Of a DNA stretch of 64,000 nt, positions 45,393 to 56,307 are shown piece after piece; position 1 is the first letter of the stretch; each line of letters begins with the position of its first letter. A program made the position numbers and the translations under genes. The notes under the pieces were generated by a model, which was given only the letters and a program-made list of their open reading frames with translations, had not been told where the DNA came from and searched no databases. Source of the DNA: Siphonodentalium dalli (taxonomy: Eukaryota; Mollusca; Scaphopoda; Gadilida; Siphonodentaliidae); the NCBI GenBank assembly GCA_032622095.1, contig CP136061.1, positions 216,472,373 through 216,536,372 on the forward strand, written 5' to 3'.

Positions 45393-46482
45393 TATATCAT
45401 CTTCAACTTTTAACACAAATTATGTCATTTACAACGAATATCCATTTATCATTTCTACCTTCTTGTTCCATACTCATTGGAGATACCGTCATATTAGGGC
45501 CCTGCAGATTCAATAATTTCTAAGTTCGGTGTTTACTGCTACATTTTTGCTCAGATGTATTGAAATTTTATTAAATTAGTCTTCAAACTTACGAATAGCA
45601 TATGTTTAATGAAAACATGGATGTACATCGTGCACTATGATGTCCATTGTTTAATCAAAAGTGGTGTTATGGCACTCATGTCATGATCTGAACAACATCC
45701 TTATCTTGCAGTATATACAGCCGTTCTGACGATATATACAGCTTAGCTGGTGATCTATACAAGCTGTACTGAGGATATGTACAGCCATACTGAGTGTTAA
45801 CATGGCTCATACTGCCCATCTGATTTCTTGGAATACATGTAATGAGTTATTTGCAAGCAAATATCAAAGTGTTCACACTGGCTGAAATTCCAGATTGAAT
45901 AAAACAAATGTGGAGTATATAATTCAAAATATGATCATGGAAATGTGCAATTTGCAGGGCCTTACTTCATAAGGTTTAGAATCTCTACTTACAAAGAAGA
46001 AACTTGACCCTAGAAAAAATGTATTTCTAGTCCTAAATCACTGGAATATACAACTGTCAACAATTGCATTAAGTATTCATGCCAATTGTATATATACTGT
46101 TTGTGCTTTCACTTTTTTTTGTTTTTCTGATGTTGTTGGATTTTCATATATTTTGTACAGTAGATAATTTTATGTTTATCATATTGTTGTGGATATGAAA
46201 TCCTTTATTTGTTGAAAGGCTCACCTGAAAATGTGGTTGTGTTTTTTCAATATTTTAAAATTTATTATCTGGAACAAGCAAGCTATTGCAGTCTTAATAA
46301 AATCAGGCTGTAGAACAGGCGTTCCAGAGTTTTAACGATTTCATGTCATTCATATTACTGCGACTATAAATATATTCTTCAGGCATTCCCTGCAGTATGA
46401 CATCACAGCGCACAAATAGTTTTACGATTGACAGATACATGTATCTCCTTTGGTTTCGGTTTCATTTTCGCGAATAACAAAA
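45393..46482. other. Unassigned, with small degenerate array
   Basis: 45712-45795 holds 3-4 degenerate units of GATATATACAGCYNTACTGA type. Otherwise nothing recognised. Confidence 0.45.
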
Positions 46483-46500
46483 CCCTAACCCTAACCCTAA
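46483..46500. repeat. Interstitial telomere-like repeat (CCCTAA)3
   Basis: Three perfect CCCTAA units (CCCTAACCCTAACCCTAA), the complement of the animal TTAGGG telomere repeat. Confidence 0.9.
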
Positions 46501-46557
46501 CTGTTGAAATTCTTGGAAATACTTAATTTTATTTAAGAAATGAATGTTGATTTGCTT

Positions 46558-46675
46558 GTGTTCCATAGAGTATGGATACAAGTAGGGCTGACATTTTGTG
46601 TGGAATGCTTCCACACGCAAAAGTGTTCCACACATAAAAATGTCAGACCAACTGGCATCCATACTCTATATGGAA
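46558..46675. repeat. Inverted repeat, CCATAGAGTATGGAT
   Basis: CCATAGAGTATGGAT mirrored as ATCCATACTCTATATGG; inner pair CTGACATTTTGTGTGGAA and TTCCACACATAAAAATGTCAG. Probably a decayed foldback element. Confidence 0.75.
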
Positions 46676-47099
46676 CGCAACAAAATCAATATCAATTACT
46701 TATATTTACACTCAGCCAAGTCAACTGGCAGATTAAAAGAGCATTAAGCGCCCATTTCTATGGTCAGTGCGCGACGTCATGTGACGTAATTTCGACCAAC
46801 CAACATCCTATATTCATGTTACACAGCATGAATGCATGTGTGAGTGTAAATAATCTCCTTACAATGTATTATTGGTCAATTCTGGACTCTTAAAAGACTG
46901 ATCAGCAATGTGACAGAAAGTTTATTATGCTATTGCTAGCTGTGTGGCGTGGAATCGCGGTCGCTGTATACCAATTCCGACAATCTACAAATTCGCTTCA
47001 TTGCTTTACCATTAAATATTGTGATTGTCTGACAATGACGTATTGCTTCTTGGAAATAATGGAATTCCCAGCTATTTAGTTCAGACTCTGGAATGCGTA

Positions 47100-47250
47100 C
47101 AGTAATGCCCTAAGTAATCGACTCCTTAACCACAGCAGAATTAAGGGTAACTTTTCAGGATTTAGCAACAAGCCATATTTCCGACTAAATCCTGAAAAGT
47201 TACCCTTAATTCTGCTGTGGTTAAGGAGTCAATTACTTAGGGCATTACTG
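47100..47250. mobile_element. TA-type foldback MITE, copy 12
   Basis: TA at 47098-47099 and 47251-47252; near-perfect arms (CAGCAGAATTAAGGGTAACT mirrored). Confidence 0.9.
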
Positions 47251-48297
47251 TAGCTTGTTCAATAGTCTGATTTCAATCAGACTCACTGGCTATTGCACTA
47301 CGCTTTTCACAAATGCATTTTACAGACATCTAGTCAGAATTTAGATGAGGTTTTCTCACAAATCATCTTACTGTCAAAGGCCTTTGGAACAATCACAGCT
47401 ACCCATGTTATGAATATATTATCTGATAGATTGAACAGGTAATAAAATAATGCGGAGTATACAGACTATATATATATAGAATTGTTGGTTTGTGATGCGA
47501 TTATCTGTTTGCACAAACAAAAGTATTATTATTCAGAGCTCTGACTAACATTGTTTTGTGAACATTTTGACATCAAACTTTTCTTGGAACATCTAATTAT
47601 AACCTGATTATAACTTCTATTAGTACTCACGCCAGTTAACATTTTTTGTCAAACAAATTCAAGGTGGATATTTTGGGTCCTCTTCCAATCAGTATTCTTG
47701 TATGGAATTGGTATATTCGGTCATTTTTAATGAAATATGTGTTAAATTAATTTTAATATTTATTATGTTCGAGGACACATTTGTTCGTTGACCTTGAATA
47801 TATCTGTTATTGATGATTACAAATCTTTGAAACCCATTTTTTCAGAATTATACAAGCTTTATAACCCGAATAAACCATTTGTTCCAGAAACAACAATTGT
47901 TTTCATTTTTCAACTCCTCAATTTTTAAAGGGACCAACTGCCTTCGAAGTGGGTTCGTGGTAAATAACATAAAAGCTTGGCATATGCCACCGACGCACAG
48001 TTTAGAGAGTGGGCAATAAGTCCTGGAGGTGCATTCCATATATGGAGCTTTTGAATATTCACGAATTCCATATATGGAATGCACCTGTAGCACTAAAACC
48101 GCGGTACGGGGGCTAACTGAATTCAATATGACTGACTTTTTATTATTATTCTCTAAATATAATAATCCTTTCCTTTAAACTGCCACACACCGAAGAACAA
48201 CCAAATGTTACAAGCTGAAAGGACGAAAAATTCATAAGCCCCAGAACATCGAAATTGGCTAATTAATTCTGATGACATGCAAAACTAGCTGCAAATG
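47251..48297. other. Unassigned, one short inverted repeat
   Basis: GGTGCATTCCATATATGGA at about 48027 mirrors TTCCATATATGGAATGCACC at about 48064. Nothing else recognised. Confidence 0.5.
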
Positions 48298-48400
48298 ATA
48301 TGGGACCAGCCAAGAGGGCGACTTGAGAGATATCTTCTTAATTTATGTCACTTCTCCCTAATTTTGTCCTAGGGAGAAGTGACCTCTCTCATATACCACT
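48298..48400. mobile_element. Foldback fragment with TAGGGAGAAGTGAC arms
   Basis: GGGACCAGCC start, then GTCACTTCTCCCTAA and TAGGGAGAAGTGAC in inverted order. The words match the ends of the hAT-like element at 10815 and a fragment at 50790-50826. Confidence 0.6.
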
Positions 48401-48427
48401 ACCAGTAAGCATATGTCCCTACAGCAT

Positions 48428-48862
48428 ATTTAAAGGTACTCAATCCAATTCGATGGTCCCCATATAATCAGATTCCAACAACATCATTTTTAGAAATGCC
48501 GCTTCAGTTATCAGATTCGATTAATTGCCCCAAAATAATGCGAACCACTGTCAACTATAGTATAAAATTGCCCGAAATGGGTTATTTATCAGTATTTTGT
48601 TCAACAAAATCTGGCCGGATTGTCAAATTTAAACATCCAAAACCACTTGATTTTAAAGATATCCGCAATTTGGTTGGCTCCTCGACTGTTTACTGGGCCA
48701 CTAATTATTTTCGATGGTGAAAAATAATAGATTTTAAAAATTTATATCTAATAACTCTGAGATTTGATAGGTGGGTTCCTCAACTCGAATCAAATATTTT
48801 TTACCCCCGACTCCAAATAAATAGTAATTGAGGGGCGCTTAATCGGATTATGCATCTTTAAA
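48428..48862. mobile_element. GGTACTCAATCC-type element, diverged copy
   Basis: Left AAAGGTACTCAATCCAATTC; right arm GGTGGGTTCCTCAACTCGAA, TTTACCCCCGACTCCAAA and TAATCGGATTATGCATCTTT. The interior resembles 7080-7395 inverted. Confidence 0.78.
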
Positions 48863-49486
48863 CTGTATTATCTGATTATAACGAACCAAAGCCGGATGCT
48901 TTGGGTCGTATATAGACTATATCTGATTTTGTGACGTCGCCAATTATTATCTAATACGACGCTGCTGTTTTGAATTTCGCGAGCGCTTTTGTCACACAGT
49001 AGATCGGTGGGCTAAAAGCATTAATGTCGTAATCGGAAAATCTTGTGACTGTCTTTCGATTACTGGTATTGCAAATGAGAATTATGAATATTGAATTACA
49101 ATGTAAGTTCATTTGTAGCGTTAGTTTACCTTTTATTGAGAAAATAAGACACAATAAATAAGGACACTATTGTAACTACAGTCTACACACATCGGGGCGA
49201 GTGAAAAGTGATCGAAATTCCGGACGTGAAATATAATAAGAATGTCATCACGAATTTACCGTTCTACTGGGCATTTAATGTACAGCACTTCGTACGGTGC
49301 AGTCGTGCGAAACAAAATAACACATATTTAATAGAGACTTAATTGTTATCATAAGACTATATAGTACATACATGCATGTGATAATCAATAAATATACTAT
49401 TTTCTGGAATCGAAAGGAAACGCATAACAAAGCAGAAGATACATTCCTGCAGGTTCAGGCGAACTCGGTCAATGGGAAAAGTTACA
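48863..49486. other. Unassigned
   Basis: No family or exon recognised; less AT-rich and with more CG than most of the window. Confidence 0.45.
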
Positions 49487-49711
49487 CGATGACGTTGTTC
49501 GTCGAATTTCGTTGAAATCGACACGGTGACACCTTTGAATGAAATGAACAGCTATGAAATGGACACGCTTCTCGGTATAGTATATCCGCCACAGTGCTCA
49601 CCCAGCGTCAAGAAAAGAAATAAATTGGTTAAATTCATTAAAGATGTTCCCGTTCCCCTCTCGACAAGGCATAACTATTTTCACTTTGATGTTGTCACTA
49701 GTAGTTTATAA
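49487..49711 (+). CDS. Coding-like island, unknown small protein or fragment
   Basis: 75 codons including the stop, open from just after a TGA (49484-49486) to TAA at 49709-49711. It includes EMNSYEMDTLLGIVYPPQCS and VKKRNKLVKFIKDVPVPLST. The first ATG is at 49544. Balanced composition with no obvious repeat. No recognised domain, no signal peptide or membrane segment. It could be a real exon, a fragment or chance. Confidence 0.2.
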
Positions 49712-49978
49712 CCATGAATAGTCAAGCTGTCGATCAAGAGTATACCAGGAAGTACGATCTGCCTAGTTTATAATCAAAATACGATAGGGGTCCATTCATT
49801 CGACGAACCCAGGAAATATAGCCTTATGTGAATCTTATTTGGAGGGAATACCAGGGAATCTATAAACTGATTTTTATAAAAATAAAAAACAAAAGCCACA
49901 GCTACCCTCGTGTGAGTGGTTTTGCTTTGGTTCGTTGATTATGCCAGCGTATGATCATATTAATGGAATCCTTACTCA

Positions 49979-50690
49979 TTAAAGATGCATAATCCGATTA
50001 AATGCCCCATAATTAATATTTTGTCCGCTTCGGGGGTAAAACATATTTGAATCGAACATATTCTTCATTACGAGTCGATAAGCATGTTTTAGTCATGCAT
50101 GTATTTGGCGGCCTGGCAAATAGTCGATTGATCTTCCATAAATATATGGACATTCACAGATGCCATCGCGAGAGTTCGAAAGGTCACGCAATGACACAGC
50201 TCGCAAAGGCATGGCAATCAATGCTATTGTTAATTATTAACTTCGGAATATAACATGATGAAAAGTAATGTCAGCAACAACAAATAAGTTAATTGTGATA
50301 GTTGATGTACGGATTCATAACATATTCTTCTATACAAATTGATAAGCATGTTTTAGTTATGCAAATAGATATGTTATATAACAGCATGCCGGTTACTCGT
50401 GGTAATATGTTTGTTTACATTTGTGATGACATGTGTGGGGAATTCCACTAAAAATATGGGCATCACCATATATGGAAGTTGCAAACCACACTCGCTCTGT
50501 ACAAACCGTCAAGAAAAAACGTTATTGTAGGACTTTTTCGGAAAATATGATATTGTGCTTGGTATCATCATTGTGAGCATTAATCGTAATACACTAATTT
50601 GGATAACTAAATAGACTTTTGGTGAAATTCTGTTGTTGTTGTTGTAACTGGATGATATGGGGACCATCAAATCGTATTGGTACCTTTAAT
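49979..50690. mobile_element. GGTACTCAATCC-type element, long diverged copy
   Basis: Left TTAAAGATGCATAATCCGAT, GCTTCGGGGGTAAAACATA; right ATCAAATCGTATTGGTACCT then TTAA. The interior frame of 68 codons is unremarkable. Confidence 0.65.
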
Positions 50691-50904
50691 ATCATTTTAT
50701 AAATGGGCTATTGAATTGCATAATACTTATTGGATCATAGAATGGTGATGTTGGGGTGTAAATTGAAATTGAGCCGCTACTTGAAAACAGTCCACTTCTC
50801 CCTAATAAACAAATAGGGAGAAGTGACTGTTCTAGGAGTCTCCATATGAAAGTTAGACCTTTCTGTAATATTACCAAAATCTTAAGACTCTTAAACATCT
50901 TTAA

Positions 50905-51170
50905 CCCTTTCAGTGCCAGGGGCCGATCTCATCGGCCCTAATTTACGGTCTGTAAAATCGGCCCTAAAAAAATAAAGAAATTATTTTTTATTTTTTTTTA
51001 GATTTTTTAAAAATTATTAAAATTGTAAAAAATTGTAAAAAATAATAACAAATGATGAAAAAAATTTCTTATATATGCGAGGCGACCTATGGTCGACTCG
51101 CATATATAAGAGAATTCATTGGCACAGGGTATATGGGTTGATACAAAAATCGGACCTGGCACTCAAAGGG
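50905..51170. mobile_element. TTAA foldback element, type A2 ends
   Basis: TTAA at 50901-50904 and 51171-51174; ends CCCTTTCAGTGCCAGGGGC and CTGGCACTCAAAGGG. One type A hairpin (GCGAGGCGACCTATGGTCGA) near the right end. GGGCCGATCTCATCGGCCC is an extra small hairpin at the left. Confidence 0.85.
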
Positions 51171-51429
51171 TTAATAGGCCTCCAGTCATTGCTATAGTTG
51201 AAGTGAGTGCTGTCCAGATGTCTTTTCTGCCTGCCAAAATGTTTGTTTGGCTGGATAATATTTGAATAATATTTGACAGAAGGTTATGAAATTTGGAACA
51301 TAAATTTGATAATATCATGGTCAAGTTTGAATCTGTGACCAGTTCGGACGTTCTGACTAAGTTATCTCCCTTTTTGATTTTGTTGATTGTTGTTGATTTT
51401 GGATTTTTACCGTCACTTTAAGTATGTGG

Positions 51430-51483
51430 ATTACTCATAATAATAATAATTAGTTTTATATAGCGCTTAAGGCACTCTATACA
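51430..51483. repeat. Left part of a TTATATAGCGCTT repeat
   Basis: AATAATAATAATTAGTTTTA and TATAGCGCTTAAGGC. The other end (AAAGTGCTATATAAATGG with TTATTATTT) lies at about 55020-55056 after the inserted hAT-like element. This type of AATAAT...TATAGCGC repeat is common in invertebrates (recalled, not checked). Confidence 0.55.
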
Positions 51484-51997
51484 CAAGTGTTCGCATTGGA
51501 CTGAAAAATCTTTTGGCAAAAGAAGTGGCCAAATGAAATTTTTAGTGGTCAAATCAGGTCAAATAAAACAAAATTCCCAAATTAAAAAAACTTTGGACAA
51601 ATTTTAAATCCTCATTTTCTGGGCTCACAATTCATGACTGAATTTTATTTTTTAGAATTATAAATCTCTGACTATGTATTGTCGTTCACACCATGTTCGG
51701 CAACTAAGTAATGGGTTGTGTTAGTAAGTTGTCATCTATTATCGCCGAAATAAAACAACAGTTCTGTTGCTTTTATCATCAGGTGTTGAATACCTATTGT
51801 TTATGGTGTGAAACCCGGTTGTTATGACAGGAGGCAGTTTATGACACATTACGTAACTGACATGCCATCGCTGGTACATCGAATGGGAAAATGCATTTAC
51901 ATATTTCATCTTACAGACCACCTAATCAACAAAATGTGATAACCAGTCCAAAACTGGCGATATTTCGTCACCTAACTTCGTCGATCTATTCAGCACT

Positions 51998-52740
51998 TTT
52001 TAGCTCACCTGAGACGAAGTCTCCGGTGGAGCTATAGTCATCACTCCTCGTCCGTCCGTCTGTCTGTCTGTCCGTCCGTCAACAATCATCTTCTTCTCCA
52101 GTATCATAAGGCCAAATGAGTTCTTATTTGGTGTGGATGTTCCCTGCTTGACTCAGACTCAGATTTGTTAAAATAAGGTCACTGAGTCAAATAGTTGCGA
52201 AGCTAGGGCCATAACTCTTTCCCGTCATAGTAATTCTTAAAACAACTTCTTTTCAAGAACCATCAGGCCTATTTAGCTTATATTTGGTATGGAAGGTCCT
52301 TGAGTGACTGGGGTCAGATTTGTTCAAGTGGGGTCAAATAGGGGCAGAATCAGGGACATAACTCTATTCTCCCTAGTAATTATTAGAATGACTTCTTCTC
52401 CAGAATCATCAGGCCGATTTAGCTAATATTTTGTATGGTGGGTCCTTGTGTGACTGGGGTTCAGATTTGTTCAAATGGGGTCAGTGTGTCAAATAGGGGC
52501 CGTGTCAGGAACATAACTTTAAATTTTTTGTATTTTTTTAGACACAAAACACCCCATTCCACCCCTTTCCCTCCTCACCCCTCTACACCCCTGTCCCCAC
52601 TACCACCCCCCCCCCCCCCAATCTGCGCCGCCCTGCACCCACTGCAGTCAGGAACAAATTAATTAGAAAAACTGACACCTTGTAACATCCATAAAGTATG
52701 GTATTAGCCCCAGACAGAAAGAGTTAATAACAGTCATCAA
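51998..52740. repeat. AGCTCACCTGAGACGAAG element, copy 2
   Basis: TTAGCTCACCTGAGACGAAG, a short CCGTCTGTC array at 52050-52080, then repeated units with CAGATTTGTTCAAATG and TATTTGGTATGGAAGGTCC. A poly-C run lies at about 52606-52619. Confidence 0.78.
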
Positions 52741-52831
52741 TTCAGATGTTATCTAGCTGGTTGACAGGTAGGTGTAAACAGTCATGCTCTGTGTGTATCA
52801 TTAACATATCATATCAAAACAAAATGCTGTA

Positions 52832-53258
52832 TGTCTGACATTTGCAGAATGAGGTCCCCAGAGGGTGAATTTAGTGATGCTACTCTGCACAGTAGGCTAG
52901 CATCACCAAATACTCTCCAGGGACCTCATTCTGCTTAGGCCTCATCTTCAGGGAAGTATACAACTCTTAAATTGACATTTCTACTTACTTTTTCCCTTCT
53001 GTTCAGTTTCTATATTCCCTAATTTGCTGTCAGAAGATAAAATTGATAATTGAAGTGCCCAATGGGTGCACATCACCAATTAACTGGACAACTTCAATCT
53101 GTTCCTATGTCTCCCATGGCAGTTGAGGCCTAAGCATAATGAGGTCCACAGAGGGTGAATTTGGTGATGCTAGCCCACCTTACAGGATTGCAGCACTAAA
53201 TTCACCCTTTAGTGACCTCATTCTGCAAAAGTCAGACACTATATTCAGGCTTGGCTGT
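52832..53258. mobile_element. Double-hairpin MITE, nested copy
   Basis: TATGTCTGACATTTGCAG to CAAAAGTCAGACACTATATT; both hairpins and the inner words CTTCTGTTCAGTTTCTATA and CCCATGGCAGTTGAGGCC. Confidence 0.83.
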
Positions 53259-53329
53259 TCCACTATTATATTCTTAACCACCACCTATCCAGTTGTACTC
53301 ATTATACCCTGATTTGCAAAGAAAACTTG

Positions 53330-53975
53330 GGGGGGGGGGGGGTATATTGGATTGAATTTGTTTGTCTGTCAGTATGTCCTCCCGTCCATCCCTCTGTTGG
53401 GATGTTTCCATCCGTCCATCAATTTTGTTCTTCTCCACATACATATTAAAGACCGAAATGGTTTATATATTTTGACTCACATTCAGATTTGTTCAAATGA
53501 GTTCATCAGGTCATATAGGTGAGAAGCCAGGGCCATAACTCTTTCCCTCCATAGTAATTCTTCAGAAACCATCAGGCCTATTTAGCTTTTGGTATGGAGG
53601 GTCCTTTGGTGAGTGGGGTTCAGATTTGTACACGTGAGGTCATTTTTAGGAAACTTTTGAGGAAAATCAGTTTTCTTCAACTCTTAAAATCTACCGTTTG
53701 AAATTTCTAGATGAATAGATCTCTTAGATGGGGATTCACATTTGTTCAAATAAGGGCAGAGATAAGAGATTTAACTCTCAACCACCCACCCTACCTGTAT
53801 GTATGCTGTTTGATACTGGTATAATAATATATAGATTCCTATTGATTTCTAAGCTGCCTGGGTGGAGGCAATGAGGCTGTAGATTTGATTTTTCAACCAG
53901 TAACAGTCCACATTTTCCTACTTCGGGTTAAACTGTTCGACCGAAATCGCCACAAATGTTAACAGGTCTATTTTG
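53330..53975. repeat. CCGTCC-headed repeat remnants
   Basis: Poly-G at about 53330, then TTTGTCTGTCAGTATG and TCCGTCCATC words with CAGATTTGTTCAAATGAG and CTTTTGGTATGGAGGGTCC. Diverged relatives of the units at 31266. Confidence 0.6.
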
Positions 53976-54716
53976 TTGATATTTAGTATGAAGGGTTCTT
54001 TGGTGTCTGGTATTGAAATTTATTCAGATGTGGTCACCAGGTTAAATAGGTGGGACCAGGGACATAACTGTATGTCTCTATAGTCATTCTTAAATTGTCT
54101 TCTCAAGAGAGGTTGGACTATTTAGCTTACATATAGTATGGATGATCCTTTAGTGACTGATATTCAGATTTGTTAACATCAGGTCAACCTGTTAAGAAAT
54201 GACAGGGGGCTATGGGGAGTTAACAATTTTGTGTTTAAAAAATCATTGAAATACCAAATTCATTAAAACATCTTCCTTGGAACTACCTAACTGATTAATC
54301 TGACATACATGTATGGTGTTTTGGGTCCATGGATAAATGGGCTTCAAACATGTTTAAATGGTTTTATAAAAAGGTGCTTGTGAGATTGGAAATTTCCAAA
54401 AATTGAGAAAGTTTGAGATGTCGGTTGTGAAATTCCAACCCAAGACTTGGGAGTCTGGAGCCCGGTCGGGAGGGGACTTGTTGAGCTGGAGGAGGGGGGT
54501 GATCAGTAGTGAACAGTGGGCAATTTCATGGTGGATATTCACCTTGAAATTACCCACTGTACACTACTGAAGCCTCTCTAGCCACATATCGTGTTTAGAT
54601 CTACTTTTTTCAAAGTGCTTATGAAAAGTTCTGACTATTGTGGTCTCCAGAGTCCCAGTCTCATCAGTCTTTGCAGTCTGGTGAGCGACCCCACAGTCTT
54701 TGACTGTCTTGTTTAA
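53976..54716. repeat. Segmental duplication, copy 2
   Basis: Collinear with 34146-34877, including the CTCCAGAGTCCCAGTCTCAT to GTGAGCGACCCCACAGTC end. Here it sits inside the hAT-like element. Confidence 0.88.
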
Positions 54717-55075
54717 TTAGATTTCTGTCTCCATTTGTGGTGAAAAAAGAAAAAAGTTTTGCCAAATGAAATTTTTTGTGGCCATTTTCGAAAAAAAGTG
54801 GTCATTGGCCACCGGCAGCGTGAACACTGTCTATGCATATTATATGATAAAACAGCTGAGAGTTGATTGATATTTTCAGTATGAAATCCTGATATGCACA
54901 CAATTTACTGCAGCATGAGGTTGCTTCCCCGTTAGAGGATGGGAAATGTCAACGGTGTCATGTCCTAAGGCCGGGGTAATAATCAGTGTAAAGCACATTG
55001 AAATAAATTAATTGCTATATAAAGTGCTATATAAATGGATAGATTGTTATTATTTATCCTATACCAATGCCTTAA

Positions 55076-55174
55076 CCCTTTCAGTGCCAAGTCCGATTTT
55101 TGTATCAACCCATATTTCAAAAATGATCAAGGCAATATGGGTTGATACAAAAATCGGACTTGGCACTGAAAGGG
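55076..55174. mobile_element. TTAA foldback element, type A2 ends, 99 bp (no A hairpin)
   Basis: TTAA at 55072-55075 and 55175-55178; CCCTTTCAGTGCCAAGTCCG mirrored almost perfectly over about 40 bp around TTTCAAAAATGATCAAGGCA. The smallest complete TTAA copy. Confidence 0.9.
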
Positions 55175-55328
55175 TTAAAGCACCGTTGCAGGTTTTATTT
55201 CACTTCTGCATCATATTAGAAATTAACCGTTTTGTAATTTATACCAAGTTTCCATTGTATTTACTGGCCAGTGACAAGAGCTGGAAAAGACAGAAATGCA
55301 ATCAATTTGTCAGCTGTTCACTTTACTG

Positions 55329-55400
55329 GAACTTACATATTTCTAGTGTGATGAACTTACATATTTCTAGTGTGATGAACTTACATATTTCTAGTGTGAT
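55329..55400. repeat. 24-bp tandem repeat, three perfect units
   Basis: GAACTTACATATTTCTAG plus TGTGAT three times at 55329, 55353 and 55377. It makes a repeated LHISSVMN string in the 153-codon + frame 55012-55473, which otherwise starts inside a MITE and is not convincing. Confidence 0.93.
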
Positions 55401-56119
55401 ATGTGCATTTTCCTGTTTGACAGAATACGAAAAATCAACAAGAAAGCTCCTTAAGAATCATAATTATAATTAAAAAAACAAAATTAGAAAAATACAAATT
55501 TAAATAAAATGTTTTTACACAATCTTAAAAGCAAATTAATGTATAAATAGAATGAAGTAAATACAAGATTTATGACTGTCACAACTGGATAGATCCTAAC
55601 CCCCCCCCCTTGTATTGTATGTTAATACATACAATACAAGTCGAAAAAGGGCAATAACTCTGCTAAAATAAGTCCCATCAATCTCCAACTATTGACCAAA
55701 TCGAAGGACTAAAACCTTGGAAAAATGATCCATGTTGCCAACAAATATTAAGCCCGATTCTTGCAGGTTCCCAAGGTGGTAAAACCCCATGACAAATTAA
55801 AATTAAACTAATTTGATGGAACTCATATTCAAACTTGGCCTGTATTTTTGGCTGAGAACACATATAACAGCTTGACGTGCGCGGCCATAGAATAATAATT
55901 CACAGGTGGAAATAGATTTCAGGAAAAAAATATCAGCTGAGTTTATGGAAATTAATAAGGAAAAAGCTTCATAAATATATGAACTGAATGTAGTTTTAGT
56001 GTGATTTAATGCAGTTTGAGCGTGTTTTATTGAGGGGTACATTTTTGTATGTTGGGATTCACACAATGTGCCCAACAGCCACAGCACCATACCCTCCAAT
56101 AAATGCATTCATCTCTTAA
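55401..56119. other. Mostly unassigned
   Basis: A poly-C run at about 55602, and TCGAAAAAGGGCAATAACTC and TCAAACTTGGCCTGTATTTT, fragments of the CGTC-headed repeat type in inverse orientation. Confidence 0.45.
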
Positions 56120-56307
56120 CCCTTCCATGACTTGAGCTTCCTGAAATTTTGCAAAAATCCTGTGCCAATGCATTCTCTTAAATATGCGAGTCTCCCATAG
56201 GATTTGCCTAACAATATTTATCTTGATGTTGAGACTCGCATATATAACAGAATGCACTGGCACAGGAACATTAATGCTGCACCGGCGCAGCTCCCGTCAC
56301 AAAAGGG
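56120..56307. mobile_element. TTAA foldback element, type B (shortened)
   Basis: TTAA at 56116-56119 and 56308-56311; CCCTTCCATGACTTGAGC to CCCGTCACAAAAGGG, with parts of both hairpins and TTAATGCTGCACCGGCGC. Confidence 0.85.

Larger units (their letters stand above)
51484..54829. mobile_element. hAT-like element with 8-bp target duplication, 3.3 kb composite
   Basis: Ends CAAGTGTTCGCATTGG and CAGCGTGAACACTG (inverted, imperfect), flanked by TCTATACA (51476-51483) and TCTATGCA (54830-54837), one mismatch in 8. Subterminal CCAAATGAAATTTTT occurs at both ends. It contains the AGCTCACCTGAG element, a double-hairpin MITE and copy 2 of the segmental duplication. No transposase found. Confidence 0.68.

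Noticed and set aside
46540-46893. 117-codon + frame with Cys/His residues
   Set aside because: The first half is the inverted repeat 46558-46675; Cys and His spacing fits no zinc-binding pattern I know.
55012-55473. 153-codon + frame with LHISSVMN repeats
   Set aside because: It begins in a TTAA MITE and its repeated part is a 24-bp tandem array; no splice-consistent context.
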